From M30B19 sp041741535 (GTDB lineage: Bacteria > Planctomycetota > Planctomycetia > Pirellulales > Pirellulaceae): a DNA stretch of 64,000 nucleotides. The notes below the pieces were generated by a model, which saw only the letters and a list, made by a program, of their open reading frames with translations, was not told the origin of the DNA and did no database searches. The translations under genes were made by a program, and so were the position numbers. Location of the stretch: positions 1-64,000 of the forward strand of contig JBGSJV010000139.1 in NCBI GenBank assembly GCA_041741535.1, written 5' to 3'. Shown here piece by piece: positions 17,721 to 26,470 of the stretch (the first letter of the stretch is position 1; each line of letters opens with the position of its first letter).

Positions 17721-20630
17721 CTACGCAAAATCTTCCTCGTCCGAATCGGCTTGATTTTCCGATTCTTGATCCAGGAAATCCTCGTCAGCGTCTAATGCCG
17801 CGTCCTCGTCAATCGCTGCGTCAACCTCCAACGAGTCGGTCGTTGCTCGTGACAAATCGCCCAACACGGTCCCGCCGAGGGGAGTCCCGCCGAGTACGGG
17901 GCTACCGAGTACGGTCGCACCTTCTGCTTGGTCTTCGTCATCTTCCTTTGCCACGCGTACTACGGCTGCCAACGAATCCGCTTCATCCATCCGCATGATG
18001 CGAACGCCTTGGGTATTGCGGCCGATGGTGTTGATTTCCTGGGCGGCCATGCGTTGGATTTTTCCACGGGTGGTCATCATCAGGATCTCGTCGGCGTCGG
18101 TCACGGAGACGATGGCGATCACGCGACCGTTGCGTTCGGTTGCCTTGATATCGCGTACGCCCTTGCCACCGCGGCGTTGCACGCGATAGCGGTTCGAGCT
18201 ACTGCCGTTTTCTTCCTCGGCTTCCTCTTCGGAGTTTTCGGGCGCTTCGACGGCTTCGCTGGTTTCGGCGACTGGTTCAGCGCCTTCTATCTCTTCGCCT
18301 TCTTCCGGTAATTCTTGATCGGGCGGTGGCGAATTCGGTCCAAAGAACGTGCGTTTGCCGTAGCCGTTTTCGCAGACGGTCAACAGCGTGGCCTCGGGAT
18401 CCGTTACGACCATGCCCACCAAAACATCGCCCTTCGTAAGGGTGATTCCCTTCACGCCGCTGGTGTTGCGGCCCATCGGTCGGGCATCCGCTTGGGAGAA
18501 ACGAATGGCCATGCCTTTTTGGGTCGCCAGCAACAGCTCGTCGCCGGTTTTGCAAACCGCAATATCGATCAGTTCATCATCTTCACGCAGTTTGATGGCG
18601 ATGATGCCACCTTTCTTCGGGCGGCTGTAGGCTTTGAGTTCGGTCTTCTTGACCAAGCCTTTTTTGGTCGCCATGACCAGGTAATGTTCCGGCAAATTAA
18701 AGTCACGAATCGCACGGCAATCAGCGACTTGCTCGCCTTCCGCCAACTCAAGCAAGTTGACCAAAGCCCGTCCCTTGCGGTCCCGGTCCAATTCCGGCAG
18801 TTCGTAGACTTTGAGCCAATAAACTTTGCCGCGGGTGGTGAAGAACAGCAGATAGTCGTGGGTGCTGGCCACGAACAAGTGCCGGATCGGATCTTCGTCT
18901 TCAACCTTGGCGCCCTTGATGCCTTTGCCGCCACGTCGTTGAGCGCGGTACACGCTACTGGGCGTTCGTTTGATGTACCCGCGATGCGAGATCGAAACCA
19001 CCATGTTCTCTTCGGTGATGAGATCTTCGACTCCGATATTGTTGATTTCTTCGCCGTTGATTTCCGTACGGCGTTTGTCTGCATACTTTTGACGAATCTC
19101 CAGCAGATCGTCACGAATCATGCCCATCATGATTTTTTCATCAGACAAAATTCGCAAGTATTCCAAGATCTCCGCCAACAAGGCCTTGAATTCATCTGCC
19201 AACTTTTCTTGTTCCAAGTTGACCAATTGGCCCAAGGTCATGCGCAGAATCGCATCGGCTTGCACGCCGGTCAGGTAATAGACATCGGCAACGCCGCGCT
19301 CTTGTTGGAACGCCGTGAATCCTTCCTCGCCCAGGGCTCGTCCCAACATCGAAGCGGGGCACTCGACGCCCATCAAGCGTTCTTTGGCTTCCGCTTGCGT
19401 CTTGGATTTGCGAATGATCGCGATGATCTGATCCAGGTCGGCCATCGCCAACAACAGACCTTCGACCGTATGCTTGCGCCGCCGCGCGCGAACCAACAAA
19501 AAGTTGGTGCGGCGACGAATCACTTCTAGACGATGCCGCAGGAATTCCTCCAGCATGTTTTTAATCGTAAGCTCACGCGGCTTGCCGTCCACCAACGCGA
19601 GGAAGATCATCGAGTACGTCGATTGCAACGGCGAGAACTGATACAGCTGATTGAGGATCACCTCGGGGTCCGCGTCGGACTTCAGTTCGATCCACAACTT
19701 GACCGGCTCGTTGAGGTCGCTCAAGTCTTTGATTGCCGAGATGCCTTTGATTCGATCGGTTTTTACCAAGGCCGCAATTTTTTCGACGACCGAATCGCGC
19801 GTCAACTGATACGGAATATCGTTGACGACAATTCGATAGCGGTTTTTCTTGTATTCTTCGATGGTGCAATGCGAACGCACCACGATGCTGCTGCGGCCGG
19901 TGTGATAGGCCCGGTGAATGCCACTACGGCCACAAATGATTCCGCCCGTGGGGAAGTCGGGGCCCGGCAGCACTCGCATGATTTCCAGAATGGACACGGC
20001 CGGGTTATCAATCAACATCACCAACGCATCACAGACTTCGCCCAGATTATGTGGCGGGATGCTGGTCGCCATACTGACGGCAATACCCGAGGAGCCGTTG
20101 ACCAAAAGATTCGGCAGCTTGCTGGGCAACACCGTCGGTTCGGTGCGAACTTCGTCGTAGGTAGGAACGTAGTCGACGGTCGCGAGCTTCAGATCTTCCA
20201 GCATCATCGCCGCAAAGGGCGACATCCGAGCTTCCGTGTACCGCATGGCTGCCGGAGGCAAACCTGCGATGGAGCCAAAGTTTCCTTGCTTATCGACCAA
20301 CAGGTACCGCATGTTCCATTCTTGGGCCATGCGGACCAAGGTTGGGTAGATGACCGCTTCGCCGTGCGGGTGATAATTGCCCGACGTATCCCCAGAGATT
20401 TTCGCGCACTTGACCCGTTTGGCACCGGGGGTCAAATTCAGGTCGTTCATCGCGACCAAAATCCGGCGTTGTGAGGGTTTCAGACCGTCCCGCACATCCG
20501 GCAAAGCGCGGCTAACGATCACGCTCATCGCGTACACGAGATAGCTGTCTTTCAGCTCTTCGTGAATCGGTTGAGGAACGATCAAGCCATCCGCGGCGGA
20601 GTGTTTGGAGTTGGATTCTTCGTTCGACAA
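17721..20630 (-). CDS. gyrA: DNA gyrase subunit A
   Basis: 969 residues, longer than the usual ~820-880. It cuts and rejoins DNA with GyrB to introduce negative supercoils. The catalytic Tyr is Y131 (AAMRYTEARM). The quinolone region reads HPHGEAVIYPTLVRMAQ, placing Ala92 where E. coli has Ser83 and Pro96 where it has Asp87. The C-terminal propeller has two full QRRGGKG GyrA boxes, at ~562 and ~817, separated by an acidic insert (~765-812, rich in Glu). The tail is also acidic. The start is TTG 20630 with AGGG eight bases upstream; no nearby ATG exists. gyrB is not in the window. Confidence 0.95.
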   Translation of the reverse strand: MSNEESNSKHSAADGLIVPQPIHEELKDSYLVYAMSVIVSRALPDVRDGLKPSQRRILVAMNDLNLTPGAKRVKCAKISGDTSGNYHPHGEAVIYPTLVRMAQEWNMRYLLVDKQGNFGSIAGLPPAAMRYTEARMSPFAAMMLEDLKLATVDYVPTYDEVRTEPTVLPSKLPNLLVNGSSGIAVSMATSIPPHNLGEVCDALVMLIDNPAVSILEIMRVLPGPDFPTGGIICGRSGIHRAYHTGRSSIVVRSHCTIEEYKKNRYRIVVNDIPYQLTRDSVVEKIAALVKTDRIKGISAIKDLSDLNEPVKLWIELKSDADPEVILNQLYQFSPLQSTYSMIFLALVDGKPRELTIKNMLEEFLRHRLEVIRRRTNFLLVRARRRKHTVEGLLLAMADLDQIIAIIRKSKTQAEAKERLMGVECPASMLGRALGEEGFTAFQQERGVADVYYLTGVQADAILRMTLGQLVNLEQEKLADEFKALLAEILEYLRILSDEKIMMGMIRDDLLEIRQKYADKRRTEINGEEINNIGVEDLITEENMVVSISHRGYIKRTPSSVYRAQRRGGKGIKGAKVEDEDPIRHLFVASTHDYLLFFTTRGKVYWLKVYELPELDRDRKGRALVNLLELAEGEQVADCRAIRDFNLPEHYLVMATKKGLVKKTELKAYSRPKKGGIIAIKLREDDELIDIAVCKTGDELLLATQKGMAIRFSQADARPMGRNTSGVKGITLTKGDVLVGMVVTDPEATLLTVCENGYGKRTFFGPNSPPPDQELPEEGEEIEGAEPVAETSEAVEAPENSEEEAEEENGSSSNRYRVQRRGGKGVRDIKATERNGRVIAIVSVTDADEILMMTTRGKIQRMAAQEINTIGRNTQGVRIMRMDEADSLAAVVRVAKEDDEDQAEGATVLGSPVLGGTPLGGTVLGDLSRATTDSLEVDAAIDEDAALDADEDFLDQESENQADSDEEDFA

Positions 20631-20654
20631 GGCGAGGGCCCTTCAGAGTAAGTA

Positions 20655-20682
20655 GAAACAGCCGAAAAACGGGCTGTTTTTC
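20655..20682. terminator. Hairpin in the gyrA upstream region
   Basis: AAACAGCC and GGGCTGTT form a ~7-8 bp stem around a GAAAAAC loop, with A's and T's outside. It lies between the DUF454 gene end and the gyrA start, both on the minus strand, so it may end the thrS operon or sit in the gyrA leader. Confidence 0.5.
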
Positions 20683-20800
20683 GCGATTTTTGCCACAGTC
20701 AAATGTACCAAATCTGGCCGGTTTTCTCAACGGCCCACCCCTGGTTGGTTGGCCGCTAAAACTTACCAAAACCGTGGTCTACGAAGAAAATGAAATGGAC

Positions 20801-21241
20801 TCAATTTTTCTGGTCGCGCGGCTGAATTGTCGGCAATGACCACACGACAACCATCCCTGCGAGCAGCAATACGATCACCAGACTTTGGCTCCAAATGGCG
20901 GTGAGTGGACCAAACCACAGTCCACCTCCCGCCGTCAACGCGGCCACGCCCGTGGCCACCCATTTGATTCTCAACCGGACCCCGCGATGTTCGTGCCACT
21001 CGCGCAAATAGGTTCCAAATACCGGCAAGCGGTGGACGCGTCGATTCATGTCCGGCCACGAACGGGCCAAGAAGTAGGTCGCCAACAACAGGAAGGGCGT
21101 TGTGGGCAGAACCGGTAGGTACGCCCCCACGACGCCAATGGCCACCAACAATAAACCCAAGCCGACGTACAGGCCTCGCCACCACCACGAGACCAAAGGT
21201 GGCTCGGGGCAGGGCGGCTCCGACGCATTGGCCGGACTCAC
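20801..21241 (-). CDS. DUF454 (YbaN-like) inner-membrane protein
   Basis: 146 residues. The hallmark is the stretch around LPVLPTTPFLLLATYFLARSW, which with the preceding GVVGAY segment forms the DUF454 signature. There are about three to four hydrophobic segments. Function is unknown in the family. The chosen start is GTG 21241, because it overlaps the flavoprotein stop (GTGA), giving tight coupling in thrS-coaC-DUF454; the frame is open further upstream, but those residues read the flavoprotein gene. Length is close to the family norm (~125 residues). Confidence 0.82.
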   Translation of the reverse strand: MSPANASEPPCPEPPLVSWWWRGLYVGLGLLLVAIGVVGAYLPVLPTTPFLLLATYFLARSWPDMNRRVHRLPVFGTYLREWHEHRGVRLRIKWVATGVAALTAGGGLWFGPLTAIWSQSLVIVLLLAGMVVVWSLPTIQPRDQKN

Positions 21242-21774
21242 TGGGCGATACTCAGAATTTGCAGTTGAGCGAAGATCTCTGTTGGCTCGCTCATGCGGCC
21301 TTCCCCGTTTGTGCGGCAAGCTTGCCAACCGCTTTCCGGGCCAACGAAGTGAACGCCATCGGCTTGAAGTTGCCCCACATTGCGTTGCACGCTGACGTGC
21401 TGCCACATTTCGCTGTTCATTGCGGGGGCCACCAACGTCGGTCCTGCAAAAGCCACGTACAACAGACTAGCCAAATCATCCGCCATTCCGTGGGCGGCTT
21501 TCGCTAGCCAATTTGCGGTCGCTGGTGCCACGACCATGATGTCTGCCCATCGAGCCAGTTCAATATGCGGGCCTAGGGGAAACGCCGGATCGAACGTGTC
21601 GCAGACCACTGGCTTGGCCGACAAAGCGGCAAACGTTGCTGGCCCGACCATTTGCTGAGCCGCAGCGGTCATCACGACCCGCACGTCCCGGTGGTTTTTG
21701 ACCAACAACGACACCAAAGCAGCGGCTTTGTAAGCCGCGATTCCCCCCGACACCACCACAACGACCTTCGTCAT
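21238..21774 (-). CDS. Phosphopantothenoylcysteine decarboxylase-like flavoprotein (CoaC domain only)
   Basis: 178 residues of the flavoprotein fold. It starts KVVVVVSGGIAAYKAAALV (FMN phosphate loop). It then has the catalytic-His element PHIELARWAD, the FMN motif VVAPATANWLAKAAHG, the PAMNSEMW clamp and a Cys-containing segment ending NGEGRM. In coenzyme A synthesis this domain decarboxylates phosphopantothenoylcysteine. Most bacteria fuse it to the CoaB synthetase; here only the decarboxylase half is present, so CoaB must be elsewhere. Another small flavoprotein decarboxylase (UbiX or peptide-epimerising type) is possible but the PAMN motif favours CoaC. It lies 7 bases after thrS and overlaps DUF454. 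Confidence 0.78.
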   Translation of the reverse strand: MTKVVVVVSGGIAAYKAAALVSLLVKNHRDVRVVMTAAAQQMVGPATFAALSAKPVVCDTFDPAFPLGPHIELARWADIMVVAPATANWLAKAAHGMADDLASLLYVAFAGPTLVAPAMNSEMWQHVSVQRNVGQLQADGVHFVGPESGWQACRTNGEGRMSEPTEIFAQLQILSIAQ

Positions 21775-21781
21775 GACTACC

Positions 21782-23863
21782 TCAATATTCGTGACCCACC
21801 ACCGTGTTCTCGACCGGCGGCGCCAATTGGGCGACCTGCCGGACTCGTTTCTCACGAATTTCGTCGGTAAATCGCAGCAGAGCTTCGTCAATCGTCATCG
21901 CGCCCAAGTCACCCTCATGCCGGTCCCGGACACTGACGGTTCCCGCCTCCGCGTCACGTGGACCAACGATCACCATGTACGGGACTTTTTCCAATTGCCC
22001 ATCGCGGATCTTGCCGCCCAGTTTTTCTCCGCGGTAATCGCCGTGCACGCGCAGACCGGCCGCCTTGAACTTGGCCTCCACGGTCGCCGCGTATTCGACG
22101 CTCTTTTCGCTCACGGTCAGCAAACGGATTTGTTCCGGAGCCAACCACAGCGGGAACACCCCGGCAAAGTGTTCGATCAAGACACCAACAAATCGTTCCA
22201 TCGAACCAAACGGCGCACGATGGACCATGATCGGCCGATGCGGTTTGTTGTCGCTGCCGGTGTAGGTCAGGTCAAATCGTTCCGGCAAGTTGTAGTCGAC
22301 CTGAACGGTGCCCAACTGCCAGTGCCGACCAATGCAATCGCGCACGACAAAGTCGATCTTGGGCCCATAAAATGCCGCTTCACCTTTCTCCTCAGTAAAG
22401 GGTTTGCCCAGGGTCGCGGCAGCCTGACGGCACGCTTCTTCGGCTTGTCGCCAATTCTCGTCGCTGCCGACGTATTTGTCACTGTCCGGATCTCGCAGGC
22501 CTACGCGCACATGGTAGTCGTCCATGCCCATCGCCGCGAACACAATCTTGACCAACTCCAAACAGCCCCGAATTTCTTCGGACAATTGATCCGGCCTAAC
22601 AAATAGATGCGCGTCGTCCTGAGTGAAACCCCGCACCCGAGTCAAGCCACCTAGTTCGCCCGACTGTTCGAAGCGATAGACCGTGCCAAACTCCGCAAAA
22701 CGTAGCGGCAAATCGCGATAACTCCGCGGCTGAGATTGGTAGATCTTGATATGATGCGGGCAGTTCATCGGCTTCAGCAGGTAGCCGTCGATGTCCCCCG
22801 ATTTCATCAGGTCAGACAACTTCGCGCAGTCGCACCCATCATCAGCCAAGGCTTTTAACTGATCGCGATCGATCAGTGGAGGATACTGGCTGTCTTGATA
22901 GTAAGGGAAGTGACCGCTCGTGCGGTACAAATCAAGTTTGCCCACATGCGGGGTAAAGACTTGGCTGTATCCCTGGCGTTTCAAATGGTGTGAGATGAAG
23001 TCCTGCAACTCTTGCCGGACGATGGAGCCCTTCGGAGTCCACAGAATCAGACCTTGGCCAACCATGTCGTCGATGTGAAACAGGCCCAGTTGCCGACCTA
23101 GTACCCGATGGTCCCGCCGTTTGGCTTCCTCGATGCGTTGCAGGTGAGCATCCAGGTCTTCTTGGCTGAAAAACGCCGTCGCATAGACTCGTTGCAGGAC
23201 TTGCCGCGATTGATCGCCTTTCCAATATGCGCCGGCAATGCTCAGCAACTTGTAAGCACCGATCCACTTGGGCGAGGGGATATGAGGACCGCGGCACAGA
23301 TCGACAAACTCGCCTTGGCGATAGAACGAAACGTGCTCATGCTCGGCCAATCCCGATTGCAAGTGCTCGACCTTGAGGGGTTGTTCCAATTGAGCGCACA
23401 ACGTGATCGCTTCGTCCAGTGATCGTTCGACTCGTTCGAAGGGTTCGTCCAGTGCAATTAGTTTCCGCATCTCTTGTTCGATGGCCGGAAAGTCTTCTTC
23501 TGAAATTGGCTGCTGGAGTTCGAAGTCATAATAGAAGCCACCTTCGATCGTTGGCCCAAAGGCCAGCTTGGTTCCGGGACGCAGACGCATGATGGCGCGG
23601 GCCATCACGTGAGCACAGCTATGTCGCAAAACACCCAGCGCTGCCGGGTCCTTTTTGGTCAAGATTTGCAGCGCGACCGACTGGCCCAACGGCAACACAT
23701 AATCCAACCCGACCACGACACCATTTACCGAGGCTGCCACGGCCGCCTTCAAGAGGCCCGCACCAATGCCCGCCGCCACATCGCGGCAGGTCGCACCAGC
23801 GGGGAATTGCTTCGTGGTACCATCGGGCAACTGAATCGAGACCTGCGAATCCATCACGGACAT
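21782..23863 (-). CDS. thrS: Threonyl-tRNA synthetase
   Basis: 693 residues, cytoplasmic class II synthetase charging tRNA-Thr. Domains in order: N-terminal TGS (~5-65), editing domain with HSCAH from H81, the catalytic core with motif 2 (FRQ-like region near RVRGFTQDDAH) and zinc ligand Cys in LKPMNCPHH, motif 3 and the anticodon-binding domain (~590-690). ATG at 23863 is chosen because AGGAG lies about eight bases upstream; an earlier in-frame start has no ribosome site. It heads a thrS-coaC-DUF454 operon. Length is slightly above the usual ~640. Confidence 0.95.
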   Translation of the reverse strand: MSVMDSQVSIQLPDGTTKQFPAGATCRDVAAGIGAGLLKAAVAASVNGVVVGLDYVLPLGQSVALQILTKKDPAALGVLRHSCAHVMARAIMRLRPGTKLAFGPTIEGGFYYDFELQQPISEEDFPAIEQEMRKLIALDEPFERVERSLDEAITLCAQLEQPLKVEHLQSGLAEHEHVSFYRQGEFVDLCRGPHIPSPKWIGAYKLLSIAGAYWKGDQSRQVLQRVYATAFFSQEDLDAHLQRIEEAKRRDHRVLGRQLGLFHIDDMVGQGLILWTPKGSIVRQELQDFISHHLKRQGYSQVFTPHVGKLDLYRTSGHFPYYQDSQYPPLIDRDQLKALADDGCDCAKLSDLMKSGDIDGYLLKPMNCPHHIKIYQSQPRSYRDLPLRFAEFGTVYRFEQSGELGGLTRVRGFTQDDAHLFVRPDQLSEEIRGCLELVKIVFAAMGMDDYHVRVGLRDPDSDKYVGSDENWRQAEEACRQAAATLGKPFTEEKGEAAFYGPKIDFVVRDCIGRHWQLGTVQVDYNLPERFDLTYTGSDNKPHRPIMVHRAPFGSMERFVGVLIEHFAGVFPLWLAPEQIRLLTVSEKSVEYAATVEAKFKAAGLRVHGDYRGEKLGGKIRDGQLEKVPYMVIVGPRDAEAGTVSVRDRHEGDLGAMTIDEALLRFTDEIREKRVRQVAQLAPPVENTVVGHEY

Positions 23864-23971
23864 CAAACTTACTCCTAAAAAACCATCCACCACTGGTAGC
23901 AGGTAGACAAATCCAGCACCAGGGACACGAGCCCCAGTTTACGGTTTTAAAGGATTTTTGGATACGGCTTC

Positions 23972-26212
23972 TTATTCCCCGGACCCAAAGGCCCCGGAAT
24001 TAAAACCTTGGGTCTGACCAGCATTCTTCCGCTGCTCTTGAGCCTTATTCGCCTCTTCGTTTGCCAATCGCTGTGCTTCCTCGGGGCTGTCGGCTCGGCC
24101 AACCGGTGCCGTGGAAGCCACTTCAATCCCGCGTAATCCAAACAGGGATCGACCAAATCCGTTGCCATACTTGCTGTCAATAATCCGATCGGGCATTTCG
24201 ACGGTCTCATAAAACTGTAACTGCGGTACCTGCATTCGGCTGACTTGCCCTTGAACGTCGTCGCCGTTGACAACCATGGGGGCGCCGGTCGATGTGCCGC
24301 TTTGCCAGAGCACTCGTTTGTCTTGGCGGATCTCGATGTTCGAGTAGTAGGGTGAATAGGTAACGCTGGTATTTGTGCCTCGGCCCATCATTGAGGTATA
24401 GGTTTCGGTCCGCGGCGGATGTTGCCCCATCTCGCAATGGATCACAATCTCTGCCTGATCGGCCAAAACCCAGCCATTGGATTGGATCTTTTGCTCCAGC
24501 CATTGCCGAACTTGGGCGGGATCCGAAACTTTCAAGTTGCCGATCGCGACCGAAGTTCCCGGCTTCACCGCAAACAGGGCCTCTTTCTCAATCTTGGCGG
24601 TGATTTCTTGAACCGATGGGCCCGGCAACTTCACCGCGCCGACCGCTAAGGTTCCGCCAAAGATGTTGGGCTGAGCGGTGTAGAAAAAATGTCCGTTCAA
24701 GACCATGCTTCGCAGCGGATCGTCATTCAAGCTCTTCTGCCAAACATCCATTTCGTAGCTCCAGATCGGCAGCTCGAGCGACAAGCGAAACAGAATCTGC
24801 GACAAGAATCCCTCGACCAGGATGTGATCGTCGTCTAGCCAATCCAATCGAGCAGAAAATGGGTTACCGATCAAAGGTGCTTCGTAGGAGATAGGGCGAG
24901 GGTCGGTGCCGTCCAGTTCCCACACATACAATCGGTCCCGCGTGAGCGCCGCAATCTTCGTCCCGGCATCATTGACATTTACACCCGACACCGAACTGGG
25001 GACCTTGAGCTGAAACGCCAAGTCGCCAGTGTCCGCTTTGATCACGGTTACAAAACCGTCTTCCGGAATAATCAAGTGCTGACGGTCTTTGGTCAGCACA
25101 ACTTGCGCGTCGAAAAAACTACGTGCCTTGATCGTGTACAGCACTTTCTTCTCGACCAAGTCCCAAGCGGTGTAGGTTTCGCGATCGGTTTTCGCCAAGA
25201 TCACGCGATCATTGATCACTTTCGCATAATACGACCACAATCGCCAACCCAAACTCGCATTCCACCGAACCAGAGGTTCCGCCTTCGAGTCACCGGGACT
25301 GAGACGCCAAGCAGTCATCACCCCGCCATCGTTGAAACCTTGCCGTTCTCCCTTATTGTAGGAAATCATCGTTTTGGAACGTGGGTCGTAGTCCAGAACG
25401 TAATCTTCCGATGTCACAAAGACCGTGCCGATGATCTTCTTCTGCTTCAGCGACGCCCAGTAAAGTTGGCTCGGAAACATGACGCCGTTATTGAAGAAGT
25501 TGTCCTCGCGGACCGAGGCCAACACCAATTGTTCTGGTCCGCCGACCGGGATAATCGCGACCAACTCTTGCCGTTCTCGAGTCAACTTGAAGCCAGTGCC
25601 CGATTGCGTGAATGTCGATAAATAGGACGGTGGCGTTCCCAGTGGAGCGACTTTGCCCTCGCCAAACATCACCATGGCCGTGTCGCCAAAACCACCCGCG
25701 AATGACTCGACTTCAGGTAGTGGCGGTGTCTCGGCCGGGAGTTGTCCTTGAGCGATCGCCGCCTCGCGAAATTTTTTGAGCTTGCCCACATAAGCCACGT
25801 CTTTTTTACTCAGACTGGCCAAGGGAACCGTGATCTCTTCCATGTCGATCTTGATCAGCACGACTTTGTCGCCTTGGATCGCTTTGAGTGCCGCATCTAC
25901 CTTGAAGGTTCCCGATTCGCTGGCCCACGTCCGGGCAAAATCCAGGGCCTCAGTTTCGCACATGATCCGAATGGCTTTGCGGTCGAACATGTCTTGCTGA
26001 GCGCTGCCGACAAATTCGTATTGAACGCCGTATTTCGAGCCCTGTTGTCCCAGGACCACTCCATCGCGCCACTCACCCGTGGCGTAAACTTTGACTTGAT
26101 CGCCTTCTTCCAGCTTCACTTGGGCCTGGGCGGGTGTCGCAACCATGACAACCCCGCATACGAGACAAACCCACGCCGTCCACGCCACCACTGTTCGGTT
26201 GTTCCAAACCAT
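23972..26212 (-). CDS. Exported SHD1-domain protein
   Basis: 746 residues from the chosen ATG. The signal peptide is ~1-31 (ending TPAQAQ). An SH3-like first segment (EGDQVKVYATGEWRDGVV) is followed by an SHD1 domain (~80-155), recognised by DMEEITVPLASLSKKDVAYV. SHD1 is found mostly in planctomycetes and is thought to bind other proteins. The rest (~200-700) looks like a WD40/beta-propeller region with repeated Trp/Asp blades, and the tail (~700-746) is Glu/Ala/Gln-rich. The function is unknown. The start is not certain: a GGGAG lies 12 bases upstream, but the ORF is open further. It is separate from thrS by 108 bp. Confidence 0.75.
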   Translation of the reverse strand: MVWNNRTVVAWTAWVCLVCGVVMVATPAQAQVKLEEGDQVKVYATGEWRDGVVLGQQGSKYGVQYEFVGSAQQDMFDRKAIRIMCETEALDFARTWASESGTFKVDAALKAIQGDKVVLIKIDMEEITVPLASLSKKDVAYVGKLKKFREAAIAQGQLPAETPPLPEVESFAGGFGDTAMVMFGEGKVAPLGTPPSYLSTFTQSGTGFKLTRERQELVAIIPVGGPEQLVLASVREDNFFNNGVMFPSQLYWASLKQKKIIGTVFVTSEDYVLDYDPRSKTMISYNKGERQGFNDGGVMTAWRLSPGDSKAEPLVRWNASLGWRLWSYYAKVINDRVILAKTDRETYTAWDLVEKKVLYTIKARSFFDAQVVLTKDRQHLIIPEDGFVTVIKADTGDLAFQLKVPSSVSGVNVNDAGTKIAALTRDRLYVWELDGTDPRPISYEAPLIGNPFSARLDWLDDDHILVEGFLSQILFRLSLELPIWSYEMDVWQKSLNDDPLRSMVLNGHFFYTAQPNIFGGTLAVGAVKLPGPSVQEITAKIEKEALFAVKPGTSVAIGNLKVSDPAQVRQWLEQKIQSNGWVLADQAEIVIHCEMGQHPPRTETYTSMMGRGTNTSVTYSPYYSNIEIRQDKRVLWQSGTSTGAPMVVNGDDVQGQVSRMQVPQLQFYETVEMPDRIIDSKYGNGFGRSLFGLRGIEVASTAPVGRADSPEEAQRLANEEANKAQEQRKNAGQTQGFNSGAFGSGE

Positions 26213-26230
26213 CGCATCAATACTCCCATT

Positions 26231-26257
26231 GTAGTGGACCGTTCCTACGGTCCAACT
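26231..26257. repeat. REP-like palindrome, copy 1
   Basis: GTAGTGGACCGTTCCTACGG followed by TCCAAC is an imperfect palindrome of the form GTAGTGGAYCGYTCC...GGTCC. Copies of the same family lie at 57261-57286 and 57318-57343. It is upstream of the SHD1 gene. Confidence 0.6.
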
Positions 26258-26470
26258 GCATAACATCAATACTCTCAGCCGAACCAAAAATCGTGTGGCC
26301 TGATCGTAATTCAACCAGAGGCGGACGTCAAATTGCCCAAACCGACGATCGCGGTGTCAAGCCTATTTTAGGAGTCGCGACGCTCGCCGAAGCGTGGTGC
26401 CACTTGGGAATCTCCGCCTATTCGTAAGCGCAGCTACCCGACGTTCTTAGATTGACCATGCAATATTTGC

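Noticed and set aside
18315..19529. 404-codon plus-strand frame inside gyrA
   Set aside because: Antisense to a fully supported gyrA; composition effect of GC-rich coding DNA.
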